In this document: positions 33,046-43,363 of the stretch, piece after piece
How positions within the stretch are numbered: position 1 is the first letter of the stretch
Layout of the letters: each line of letters starts with the position of its first letter
From: Lottia gigantea
Lineage: Eukaryota; Mollusca; Gastropoda; Lottiidae
DNA length: 64,000 bases
NCBI RefSeq assembly: GCF_000327385.1
Contig: NW_008707563.1
Span: 203,406-267,405 of the forward strand
Direction: 5' to 3'
Position numbers and translations under genes: made by a program
Notes under the pieces: generated by a model
Databases searched by the model: none
Seen by the model: the letters and a program-made list of their open reading frames with translations, nothing else
Told to the model about the DNA's origin: nothing

Positions 33046-35260
33046 ACACACTGAATAATTTTGGCAACGTTATACCTCCATAGTCTTCATCATCCAGTCC
33101 CCGCTCAGTTTACCCACAACCGTCATTCGACTCAACCTATTATAGCAGAATCCGAAGTTGATACGCGTGCTGAGAAGTATCCTCGTCGAAGGCAGAAGTC
33201 GGGCCTAATATGAGTGTGACCGTAAAGCACTCAAGGCGAAATGTCAGTTTTTTTTTGGTCCGATTGGTTCATGATGTCTCTGTAATATAAAACATATTGA
33301 AGTTAATGGACAATTTCATCATCACAATTTCAAAGTACAATCATAAATCATATTATAACACAGCTGTTAATGTCGTGTCGACTGGAAGTGGAAGTTTCAT
33401 TAGGACAAATATGACAAAATGTTTTGAGACCTAATTGTCAACAAACAATAGACTTACTTCCACTTTACGTAAGTTAATTAAAAATGATTTAAATAATTAA
33501 AAGACAAATGTGGATATTTGTTACATTGGGTTTTTTCACTTGCCGGCCACGATCTGACAGATTCACAATGAGAATTGTCATTTATTGTCACAAATATCCG
33601 TCTTTATCAACCTACTCACCAATTGTGTGAGGATATAGTCTGGTGGTATTCACTTAAATTTCTGTCACGATGCTTTCAAATTCAAAGGGAGATTTCTACA
33701 ATTAAGCATATTCGATCTTTAAGTTTCAAACGACTGTTAGCAAATTAACAGTTTTGTCAGTTTCTATTTGATAATTTTATCCACGGATGTTATATTTTTC
33801 GATCAAAGAATTAAGATTCTAAGACATTGTCATAAATACATAATTATTTTAATTAATTTAACTCAGCACCAAGTGCATTTACAACCAATCAGATTCAATA
33901 GCCACTGTAACCTCGGTCAATTACAAAGATATTAAGCAACCATAGATGTATATTTACAATATAACTCTGTATATGTAAGCGACCTATCTAGGCCTTCTTC
34001 CTCGATTTGTATGAAGACAAAGACTGGATGATAGAGTTTTTTTTCTATAGTTGACTCTTAATTGAAATGGTTGGATGTTATACCAACGAAATCAGCCACC
34101 AGTGTGTAGCAGATTGGCATACCAGATGTGATGCCACAATGTGACCACAATGTGACTGATATTGTCTGTAGTGAAGTTTCAAGTTAGGTGTGCTAATATT
34201 ATTGTGGCGTTTCTGACGTGCCGGACAAAGCAATATTATAGGCTCTATGCAATAAGTTATAGGTCCAAATGAGTATCAGGTTTATTCGGTGCAATGTGCC
34301 CGAAGGTCTTTTGTGGGCTACAATAGAGCGCGTAATGGAAATGGATACAGGGGGACATTTTGAATATTTTCTTAACAAGAACCAGCAGGTCGGTTAGAAA
34401 CTGCAATGTTCAGTGTAAACTGCAATAGCGCATCCGGAGCAGAGCAGGCCCGTAGTTACAGGGGTGTAAGAGGGGCAAAGGAAAAAATCTGACAACAGAC
34501 CAATTCCACTACTGCAAATCGATACCATACACCATTGCGCCTCTGAATACGGGCCTGCCACAGAGCAGTGCAATGGATTAACTGCTATGGCTGTACAGTT
34601 TATTATCATAGCCATGACGAAGTGACATAGTGTCAGATACGATGAACAAAAGTTTGCATCTGCGTCGTAATGTTATTGTTGTTGATTTCCCGACTCTATA
34701 TATGTACTGAGTTCGCCAGAATAGGACGAGTCCTCAATAAAAAAAAATTAAAAGGATTATTTTCATAAAATATAGTTTAATTGATTCATAATACAGATAA
34801 CTTAACTCGTTAGGTTAGAAAATGTACAAATTAGGTTTGGAAATATACAAATTTGAAAGAAGAGGGTTTGTAGTTCCACCAAGCATTGTTGGAGTTTATA
34901 TGACGTCACAATAGCTTAATAGTAGTAATCTCCTTTAAGAGAGCTTGAAAGCGTCCTTACACGTGTACTCGTCGGACTCAAGAGAAGTCTGGGTGTCAAA
35001 GACTAGGTTGAATAGCGTTTATGGTACATAGAAATCGACATATTGTTCTTACATATAGGAACTTAGTTGACCGCTATTTTGTCGATTTTTGTTGATTATT
35101 CAAGATGGCGGCGCCCGTGGAGAGAAAGTCAACAATTGATTTTCCACTTGGTTTCATAAACCGGAACTCGCTGTAGATTTACAAATGATTTTCATAACTA
35201 CATTTATCACATAAAATAATAATAAATAATACTTTGTCGGTGTTGAATGTCAAAATCGCG
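33046..35260. other. Non-coding stretch between peptide genes 2 and 3
   Basis: Repeat G remnant at 34440-34565; duplicated block at 34763-34830 matching 25110-25190; CAAGATGGCGGC at 35101-35112, a good YY1 site. No coding region is supported. Confidence 0.4.
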
Positions 35261-35267
35261 GAGTGGA

Positions 35268-35849
35268 CTAAATCCAGTATGGGCTGGCACCGATAATTTC
35301 CGGTTCCTTGGTTTCCTTGTTCATAGAAACAAACAATCCTCCAAACATTTTATCCAACAAGGCCTCTTTGTTTTTTTGTGCACCGACACCAAAATGTTTG
35401 TTAAATAATGCCATTACATCTTGTCCTGGAATATACAAATTTTCATACATAGGTCAGATAAGAAACGATGATATGGTTCTTACATGGAAATAACACACGG
35501 CACGAACGTACTTCACAGCCTTTTTAAATCGTTACGTCGACTGATGAAGTCGAATTTTCATAGAGACCGTCATAAATCAAATCACATTTAATAAAGCCAT
35601 TTCTAAAAATTTAGAAAAAAAAACTTTTTACTAAAAAATACATGATGAAAATTGGTTTGAAGGATTCAACTATGTACATTATTTTGGAAACGGGGTGTAA
35701 GGGGTCTTTTGGTTGGAAAATAATATCATTACGAGACAATATCCTTTTAAATTTAGCGAATAAATAAAAGCTAAATGATCCTTACCTTCAGATTGTTGTA
35801 GAAACAGAACAGCCAACAGCCAGAGGATTATTAGAAATTTTATCATCAT
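35268..35849 (-). CDS. Small secreted peptide, tandem family member 3 (73 aa, two exons)
   Basis: Exon 1 is 35786-35849 and exon 2 is 35268-35425; the intron is 360 bp, phase 1, gtaagg/ttccag. Exon 1 differs from member 1 at 3 of 64 bases and encodes MMIKFLIILWLLAVLFLQQ then SE. Exon 2 encodes GQDVMALFNKHFGVGAQKNK, EALLDKMFGGLFVSMNKETK and EPEIIGASPYWI. Against member 1 about 31 of 54 aligned mature positions are identical, versus 19 of 21 signal residues. Conserved points are GQ(D/E), LFN(K/R)HFGVG, KEALL-K, FGGLF and GASPYW. No dibasic cleavage site is conserved, which argues against a multi-peptide prohormone. Function unknown. Confidence 0.8.
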
Positions 35850-36110
35850 TTTGTACGTATGCCAAGTAGTTTACCACTTTGTTGATGCCAAATCTTGCCA
35901 AATCGTCTGTACCCTTCAGTTGCAGATACAAAATCACGTCCACATGCTACTTGTTTTATATGATAATTTACATATAAATCCAAAAAATCAAATATTAAAA
36001 TAGACTTATGATCCCCCATGTTGAAAGTTATGATTACTTCCAAAAATTTTTTAAAACGACAGGCCATAAAATATAAAATACAGTCAGCTTCCACATCTAG
36101 AAGGATGTTG
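35850..36110. repeat. Upstream duplicated block of peptide gene 3
   Basis: One 41-bp unit (CTTGCCAAATCGTCTGTACC then CTTCAGTTGCAGAT) near 35892-35930, followed by the GTTGAAAGTTATGATTACTT block shared with genes 1 and 2. A 105-codon minus-strand ORF here (35846-36163) overlaps conserved promoter-like sequence and is judged spurious. Confidence 0.55.
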
Positions 36111-37271
36111 TTTTTCACACCTGATAATGAATGGAAGACATTATTTACTGGATATATGCCCAAATCATCACGCGATCACGCGATTCTGGTAATTTAAATA
36201 TCAGAGGCTGGTCGTTCAGGACTACGAGTAAATGTAAACAAAAACAAAAACATAACCTTCGTACGATATGGATAGAAAATTACTATAGAATGTATAATTG
36301 GTAAACCGATAGTCGCAATAGAATATTAAATGCACAATTTTGTGTCAGAATTATCTCCTAAAGTCTATAAAGCTAGGGACTATATTCAGGTCGCAATATT
36401 ACTATCACTTGACAAATTACTGCTAAATACCGGAAGTAAAGACTCTCGCCCAAGAAGACACAACAAAATTCATTAACGAAACAGATTCCGGAAACTGCCG
36501 AGGATTGCCGAATAATGAGTCAGACATTATCTTAGCTTTAATCGATACGTCGATTTAAGGCAAATCGGAGGTATACCTTGGCTTCTCTCAGAAATTAACT
36601 CTTTTTCAGCTTTGCTAATCAGTTAGCCTACGTGTCCATAGTTTACCGTCGAAATTAACCGTGTTTGAAAATAACATTGACGACACGCCTTTTTCAAATC
36701 TCAACATAATGACAAAAACATCGAAATCATGAAATTAGAAAAATTAAGACGAAAATTGAAAAAAACAAGCCTTATTTTACCTAGATTCGCGATCTCCATC
36801 AATTTCAATATAAACACTTTTGTCAAAATCGTTACGGCCAACTCTCTCTGAAATTCATCAAAATCGCGCAAATAAAAAATCTTTCAAAACATCTCCGAAA
36901 AACTTTATCAATTCTGAATTATTATTGTTCATTTGAACATACGACATTTTAGTGCGAGCTTATTTAAACGAGGAGGAAACGATGTTGCCATTTTAGACAT
37001 TATTGCGTGATTCAACAGCTCAAGCGACCTGCCGTTAACATTCCATAAGCGCTCTGCAACATATCATGGTATTGAATGGTAGCCATTGTTTCCGGTAGGC
37101 TTCTCATACACTCTTCCTAAAAAACTGCCGAGATTATTATTGTCATATTATGCCTACGGCGTTGTCTATTGTCAAATAACGTGGATCAATGAATTAATTA
37201 ACTTAACACTTTGTGTTCCATAAAACTCATCACAAATTACTCTTCATTTCTAACGATGTTTTGCACGATGT
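36111..37271. other. Non-coding stretch, nothing recognised
   Basis: AT-rich, with one TGTAAACAAAAAC (forkhead-like) near 36234. No coding evidence. Confidence 0.4.
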
Positions 37272-37747
37272 TAAAGGGAAACGTTCGCCATTCTTTGGGG
37301 TGTTAATTTGGGTCTTTCATAATACAAATAGTCTTCAGAAGAGCCAGAAAATGTACAATCCTTCCATAAATATCTTTAGATAAATATATTTTCTTTGTCA
37401 ATGGCGGAGCCAGGTTTATGTCCGTGCGGAATATCTGAGATTGCCCGAATTTCTAATATCATCGTGAGATTTTTGCCCGAAAAACTTGCTTTCGTGGCTG
37501 TGAGGGGGGGGCGGCTGCCCCCTCTGCCCCCCCCCCCCCCCCCTTTGGCTCCGCCACTGGGCAGAGTGTCAAGAAAAGGCGAGTCGTCTTTTTAACTTTA
37601 ATAATTCTGGACACACGTAGATTTGAAACGCTCGAATTTCGACTGCGACTTGTGAATACTATTACCTATTACAGCTTGGCTTAAAAATTCCCGTTTCTGA
37701 GACTGAAATACGATTGGTCAAACGGATGGCGAAATTGTCCTTTTAAA
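37272..37747. repeat. Foldback repeat family C interrupted by a hAT-like foldback element
   Basis: Family C ends are TTAAAGGGAAACGTTCGCCA on the left and GGTCAAACGGATGGCGAAAT then TGTCCTTTTAA on the right. At 37399-37561 it is interrupted by an element starting CAATGGCGGAGCCAGG and ending GGCTCCGCCACTG. Those ends resemble hAT-type CAGTGGCG inverted repeats. The inserted piece contains G and C homopolymers. Confidence 0.6.
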
Positions 37748-38484
37748 GAGAATCTTGGAGCAAGTGAGATTTAGAAGCCCGCTTTAGAAGTTTCCGGGAT
37801 TACGCTGTCTGAAATTAACAAGTTACTATTGAACTGAAGGCACTGGCAAAGGGGTTAAAGTTTTGTTTCCATTATTGCAACAAAATACTAGTGATGAATA
37901 AAAGTGATAAAAAAGACAAAAAACATTTTTATTTCATATAAGAAGAAATGATTAAAAACATTAAAAACAATCTTTTGTAGGTCGAAAAACGTTTTTGCTG
38001 AAATTTGTGAAAACTAGACACTAAAATCAAGAGAAATGTGCCCTTTAATATATCTGAAATATTTAACTAAAAAAATCCTTAAACGCCAAAAATATGTAAA
38101 AACTTTACGTAAGGTTTTTATGTTCGTTATGCATTTTGGATGCTGTTAGAAAACTACTGTACGGATTTGAGTAAAATAAACGCCTGAAGACATGTAGGTA
38201 TTTTATAGGTTTCAACTAATAATACCGAGCTATTATAAAGGCAAACACTTTTACAAGATAAAAAAAAATAAATAAAGGCAAACACCAAAACTGCGGCAAA
38301 CAGCTTAATTAACAATTAGTACTCTCCGTTTTTAATCAAAAAATGAAAGCAAATACAGTTTGATCAAGAATATACATAGATATAAATAGCATTTTCAGGT
38401 ATAATTTGATAAAGAAAATGTTTTACAAAAAACCGGAATACCCCTTTAAACGCCTGGTGCTATTGCTCCCTCAACATATTCGCA
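37748..38484. other. Non-coding stretch, nothing recognised
   Basis: AT-rich with short A tracts. No gene or clear repeat. Confidence 0.4.
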
Positions 38485-38518
38485 TTCAAATGCGGATAAT
38501 TCTAGACACACATGGATT

Positions 38519-38838
38519 TTGGGAGCCGTGGTGGCTCTGTGAGTTCGACGCTTGCTCTCTAAGCTGAAGGTCCAGGGTTCAATCCCAGCATAGGTCGAGA
38601 TAATACCTTCAGAGGGGCTGACATGGAAAAAGCGTCTAGTCGTTCGGATGGGACAATAAACTGAGGCCCCGTGTGCTACAGGCTGTGCACGTTAAAGATC
38701 CCTCGACAGTTGGAAATCGAAAAAGAACAGGCTAATGCCGCTGTCCTGGCAAAATTTCCCTCATTGCACTCTGCATGGCGTTGCCCGTCTTCATCAGCCC
38801 ACAGTGCAGAAAAGTAGGACGTAAAACTCGATTCATTT
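38519..38838 (+). mobile_element. tRNA-derived SINE, full length, inside a family C element
   Basis: Starts GGGAGCCGTGGTGGCTCTGT, has a B-box-like GGTCCAGGGTTCAATCCC, then GTCGAGATAATACCTTC, GGGACAATAAACTGAGGCCC and GTGCACGTTAAAGATCC. It ends GTAGGACGTAAAACTCGATT and CATTTCATTTT. It splits a family C foldback element whose halves lie at 38485-38518 and 38839-38884. Confidence 0.88.
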
Positions 38839-38947
38839 CATTTTGATTAGCCAAAAAAAAAACATGGCGCATCTGTCCCTTTAACCTTTTAGATACTTTG
38901 GTACATTTTGGGGGGATGGGGCCCCCTTCGAGATGGGGCTCGTTTAC

Positions 38948-41900
38948 TTAAATTTCGCGACTTTGAATCATATTTGTGAGGCTGTTTATCATTGTGACGC
39001 TTTCCAGAATATAAGCTTGGATATCATCGAGGCACTCTCGGTTAATAGTCAAACCATGATTTTCCTCTAATAATCCCTGGATGTATTCATAATCTCTTCT
39101 TAATTCATTCATTTTGCCTTCTTTTTCCTTCAGTCTCTCCGTCAGGTCGTATTCACTTTTCTGAAGATTGTGTATTTTGTTCTCGTTAAAAATTTGAATT
39201 TTAGAAAGTTGAAGTATCTTGGAATCCTATAATGAAAGAGAGAGTTGATGGATATCAATTGGTAGAGGTCAAATTTAAAAATAACTTCCAGGGTTCAAGG
39301 GTCCCATACCACTTGGGTCACTGCAATCTGCTGTTATGACAGGACCATATTCCAATACAAAATTTTACTCGCCCTACAGCCATACAGGAGATCGGATGTT
39401 TCAAATGAGGTATAGATAGGTGCAGTGGCAGATTCAAAATTCGGCAACTTCAAGTACACAGAGGCATGGAGCGTCTGACATTTTGGAAGATAGCTTGCAA
39501 GGCAATGTAATATACGCCCACTGGCAGCTTTGATATTAATCAAAAACATTCGACAGTACAGTAACAATCGTCAGTATGAAATATGCAACCTAAAGTCATA
39601 CACTTCTTTTGAACTATATGGGGCGATACTGTATAACATTACCAAGTTTTGTCAAAATCCGGAAAGAATCGTGCCTTTTAGTGTTTACCAGCTAAAAATT
39701 GGAAAGTGTTTTCAAGAACAAGGGCTATAACTCACAATAATATTTTTCAATTTTTTTCTGATTTTCAATAGGGTTCATCCTTCGGTGATTACAAACACTC
39801 ATACTCAAGTTTCGTGAAAATCTGTCAATATTAGCGCCTTCTAGAGTGTTTATACCAGGTAAAAAAAAATGAACGCGTTTTCAAGTACAAGGGCAATAAC
39901 TCATACTAAATATTTTTTGATTCTTTTGATTTTCAATACTAGAACTGTGCCTCGTAGAATGTTAACGTAGAATGTTAACGAGTTAACAATGTTAATTATG
40001 GACGGATCGACGAACGTGGGCGTATAAAAATACAACTGATTTTGTGCACTGTGACACAAACGTATTAAAATCATATTTTTGATATTTATAAAATATGTTT
40101 TTGATACACAACCCTACTCGGGACAACTTGCTTAAAAATCGTGGGTATAAATTTAAGGACATCGGGTATCAACTGACATTAACCGACTCAGTACATCGAT
40201 TTTTTTTTATATCTTAGTATGAATCTAAAAAATGTAACGTATCGAGCCTATTTTATTGAAAATTATAAGAGGACAGATAAAAAAATTGCAGATAATTTTA
40301 ATAGATAACATACACGCCATCACCTTTTGTTAAAAAAAATAAGAAATTTCTTACATAAAGTGAATAAAATCAAAAACACGTGGTCTTGCTTTTGTTCATA
40401 AATCAAATTTGGATGTCATCCGCCAAACAAATATGAATACAAACGACTTTTGTGGATGCAAAAACAAATCCATTTGTAGTTTGAAATAATTATTGCTGCA
40501 TATTAAATCCGTACAAGCAAAACAATTCCGTCAATCAAAAATCTCGTCCAAAGAATGGCAAAATCGGGAGTAAAAAAATGTCAAGTACTGGGATCTTCTA
40601 AAGAAAAGTACCATCAGATGTTTCGAAAAGAGTAAGCATGATCTGAGTCGCGCGACACCCACCATCACTATAATAAGCTAGGAAAGATCACTCAATTCCT
40701 ATGTGTACAAGCTCAAGAATTCGTTTGTATTTTTACTTTATTTAGTTCGGATACAGTCGAGTGACTCAGAATTTTACTTTTATCTCAAGTTGTTTCAAAA
40801 TTTTCATCTTGACAGCGTCCACTGGATTTTAAATGATCTATTAAAGGGACAAATTCGCCATTTGTTTAACCAATCATACATTAGTCTCAAGAAAGAGAAA
40901 ACATTTATACAATAATTCTATTTGTCTGGATTTATAGAACGGGAATTTTTTTGGGCTAAGCCAATCAGTAGTAGTGTTCACAGCTCACCGTCGAAATTTG
41001 AGCCTCCAGATCTATGTGTGTCCAGAATTATCCGCGTTTGAAAGTTAAAAAGACGACTCGCCTTTTCTTGAGACAGTCACATATATAGAAAAGACATATA
41101 TAGCGATAGAAAAAGAAATTCCTAGTTTGAGGTATATCTGAAGGAATTATGAGATGTTCAAGAAGGCAACACATACAGCTCAAATGTCAAGAAACTGTTT
41201 CTTCAACAAAACCCTTAATGCAGCTAGGAGACTAACATTTCTGTCATTTAATTTGATTGGTCGAATAGAATTAACGACCAATGGACTTCATCGACAGAAC
41301 TATAAAACCTATATAATTCAATTGCAACACATCCGTAATTGGTTCAAAAATATTTTTGAAAGATGTAGGCCTTATAGACTATATATTTTTTTGCATTAAA
41401 GGACAGAGCGTTACCTTTTTCTGAAGATTTATTCTTTGAGAATGAAGTTTCATATCCTTTTCAATAACCATATTCCATAATCTAAACACTCCCATTGTCG
41501 CGGCATACTGAAAATATATAAAAATGATTTACATCAATATTTTTCTTTATCTCAATTAGCTAAAGAAACGAAACAGGATTTTATGTCTTATAGCTAGAAC
41601 AAATTCGCCATTTTCGGGGGTTGGTTTGGGTCTTGAATATATGTAAATAGTCTTCAGAAATACTAGAAATAAAATTTCACTTTCTATTTCTATATGTGTC
41701 TTTTTTATATTATGATCTTCAGAAATGACGAGTCGTCATTTTAACATTCATACACTGATATTTCTGGACACGCATGAATTTGAAGGCTCGAATTTTGACG
41801 ATGATCTGTGAACACTACTACCGATTAGCTTAGCTAGTTTCTGAGACTAAATCACAATTGGTCAAACGGATGGCGAATCTGTCCCTTTAATGACCACATA

Positions 41901-42538
41901 CAAAGGAAACGATTCTTATACGTCCTACTACCATGCAATACCAGTAAAATCAAGTGAAGTTTTACGTCCTATGTGTTTACCTTCATTTCAAGATTATCCA
42001 CATAAATATCTTTCCTGTGTCGCTTCCGCCAACTTCTGGATTTTCCCTTCCAGTTTTCGTTTTCCGAATTTGAAGTTTTTGTTCTAACTTTCTGTGATTT
42101 GGAAATGACACCCGTTTCCGTACATACGTTACTTCCAAGCTGCAAAACTTCGGGACCGAAGTTATCAGAATTGTGCGAATTTTGTTTCTCCTTTGTACGT
42201 TTCTTTCGTATTTTAGAGGTCCGATACTGTATTTTGATATTCGAGTTTATAATGTCACTTCCATCATCTGATACACGTCTGCAATTCTGTCGACTTTGAA
42301 AAAGTTTATTGAAATAATTATTTTGTACACAAATTTCACAGTTTTCTAAATCAAATATACAAGAGTTGGCAACGACTCTATCCTTCCGAAGAACTCTATG
42401 ACTGCTTTTCTTTTTTCGATGGCGTTTTCGTTTTCTAGGTCTGTCGAAGGCTTGCTTGTCATAACTTTTAACCGTTTCTTCATACGATTGTGACATTTTG
42501 TTAATCTTAATCGCAGACGTCGAGATGACACATGACAC
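38948..42538 (-). CDS. Orphan basic coiled-coil protein (309 aa, three exons)
   Basis: Exons on the minus strand: 41981-42538, 41415-41507 and 38948-39226. All introns are phase 0 with GT..AG ends (ATGAAG|gtaaac, ttttcag|TATGCC, AAAAAG|gtaacg, attatag|GATTCC). The first 186 residues are very basic, with RPRKRKRHRKKKSSHRVLRK near residue 33 and WRKRHRKD near 170, possible nuclear-localisation signals. Exon 2 gives YAATMGVFRLWNMVIEKDMK then LHSQRINLQKK. Exon 3 gives a coiled coil with heptads (KIHNLQKSEYDLTERLKEKE, then MNELRRDYEYIQGLLEENHG), ending in ESVTMINSLTNMIQSREI. Family not recognised. Met15 is an alternative start (AACAAAATG). Three exons in matching phase are the main support. Further internal exons in the 2.2-kb intron cannot be excluded. 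Confidence 0.6.
39506..40027. repeat. Mollusc-type repeat inside the coiled-coil gene intron
   Basis: Inverted ATATACGCCCAC (39509) and GTGGGCGTATA (40015) flank two related blocks of about 170 bases with CAAGGGCTATAACTCACA and CAAGGGCAATAACTCATA. Confidence 0.5.
40841..41152. repeat. Foldback repeat family C copy (intronic)
   Basis: TTAAAGGGACAAATTCGCCA, then CAGCTCACCGTCGAAATTTG, GACGACTCGCCTTTTCTTGA and a degraded far end. It lies in the long intron of the coiled-coil gene. Confidence 0.65.
41596..41891. repeat. Foldback repeat family C copy (intronic, opposite orientation)
   Basis: CAAATTCGCCATTTTCGGGG on the left, ATGACGAGTCGTCATTTTAA (a perfect inverted centre) and GGTCAAACGGATGGCGAATC then TGTCCCTTTAA on the right. 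It lies in the first intron of the coiled-coil gene, 90 bases from exon 1. Confidence 0.7.
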
Positions 42539-43017
42539 AAAAACACAACATTGTTCAAAACGTCCCCATAAAAATCAAAACTAAACAAATTAAAGTATTT
42601 TTAAACAAATTTTTTTTGAAACATAATCACAAACCATGTGGAACATTGTATTACTTAGTATGGTTTTTTTTTAACTCTTTTTCAATAAAGGTACAAAAAT
42701 TAAAATTGGTATTTTTGGAGTTTTCTCCCTTTAGACGATACTTTTAACTCTATGACTCAGACCACAACTAATTTTCTGTGATTTTCAAAATATCAAGCGA
42801 CTATGTGGAGGAAAAATTCCAATTTTTGAAAAATCCTATTAGTGTTGGAAAGTTTACCTCCATTTCTAAAACGAGTTGTTCTGATGTCGGCAGTAGAAGA
42901 TGAGCTCTAATCAATTAAATATGAATCCGGGATCTACATATAGGCCTACTGTAGAATATTCTTCTTGCTCCTGTTCAATGAGTGCTCATACGCCTAAAGT
43001 TCAATTTCGAAAATCAC
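42539..43017. other. Upstream region of the coiled-coil gene
   Basis: AT-rich, no TATA box or CpG island seen at the expected distance on the minus strand. A further 5' exon cannot be excluded. Confidence 0.3.
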
Positions 43018-43363
43018 ATTAAAGTGATACTACGTCTTAGAATTAACATAAAATTTAAGAATTTTAAACTTGGCGAATAAGAGCCAGTAGATATACCTGG
43101 TGTCTTAAATAACATAACAGGATCCTTATATAATTCAATAAATCCAAAAAACTTAGTAATTATCCATAAATATGCAATTAACTATTGAAAAAGCATTTTT
43201 CAATAATTACTTAGTTTTATGAATTTTCTAATTTTCTACATTTTACAGGGATTCTGTTGTAACTTTATGACACCAGGTAAGTTCACTGATGAATATATAC
43301 TCATATTGACCATTCTTGAGAATTAAATTTTGTGTTTATTCTAAGACGTAGTATCACTTTAAA
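43018..43363. repeat. Foldback repeat family B, best-preserved copy
   Basis: TTAA at each end encloses arms AGTGATACTACGTCTTAGAA and TTCTAAGACGTAGTATCACT, exact reverse complements. Inside, ATACCTGGTGTC pairs with GACACCAGGT and the centre folds on AACTTAGTAATTATC. It looks like a recent MITE insertion with a TTAA target. Confidence 0.82.

Noticed and set aside
35101-35112. YY1-type CAAGATGGCGGC as a promoter signal
   Set aside because: A good motif match, but no transcript start, CpG island or coding exon follows on either strand within a reasonable distance. Mentioned only in the region entry.
35846-36163. 105-codon minus-strand ORF upstream of peptide gene 3
   Set aside because: It covers promoter-proximal sequence duplicated near genes 1 and 2, and the frame is not kept in those copies. 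Best explained as chance.
38519-38600. Possible tRNA gene
   Set aside because: A and B boxes are present but no cloverleaf with anticodon arm and acceptor stem forms, and the SINE body follows directly.
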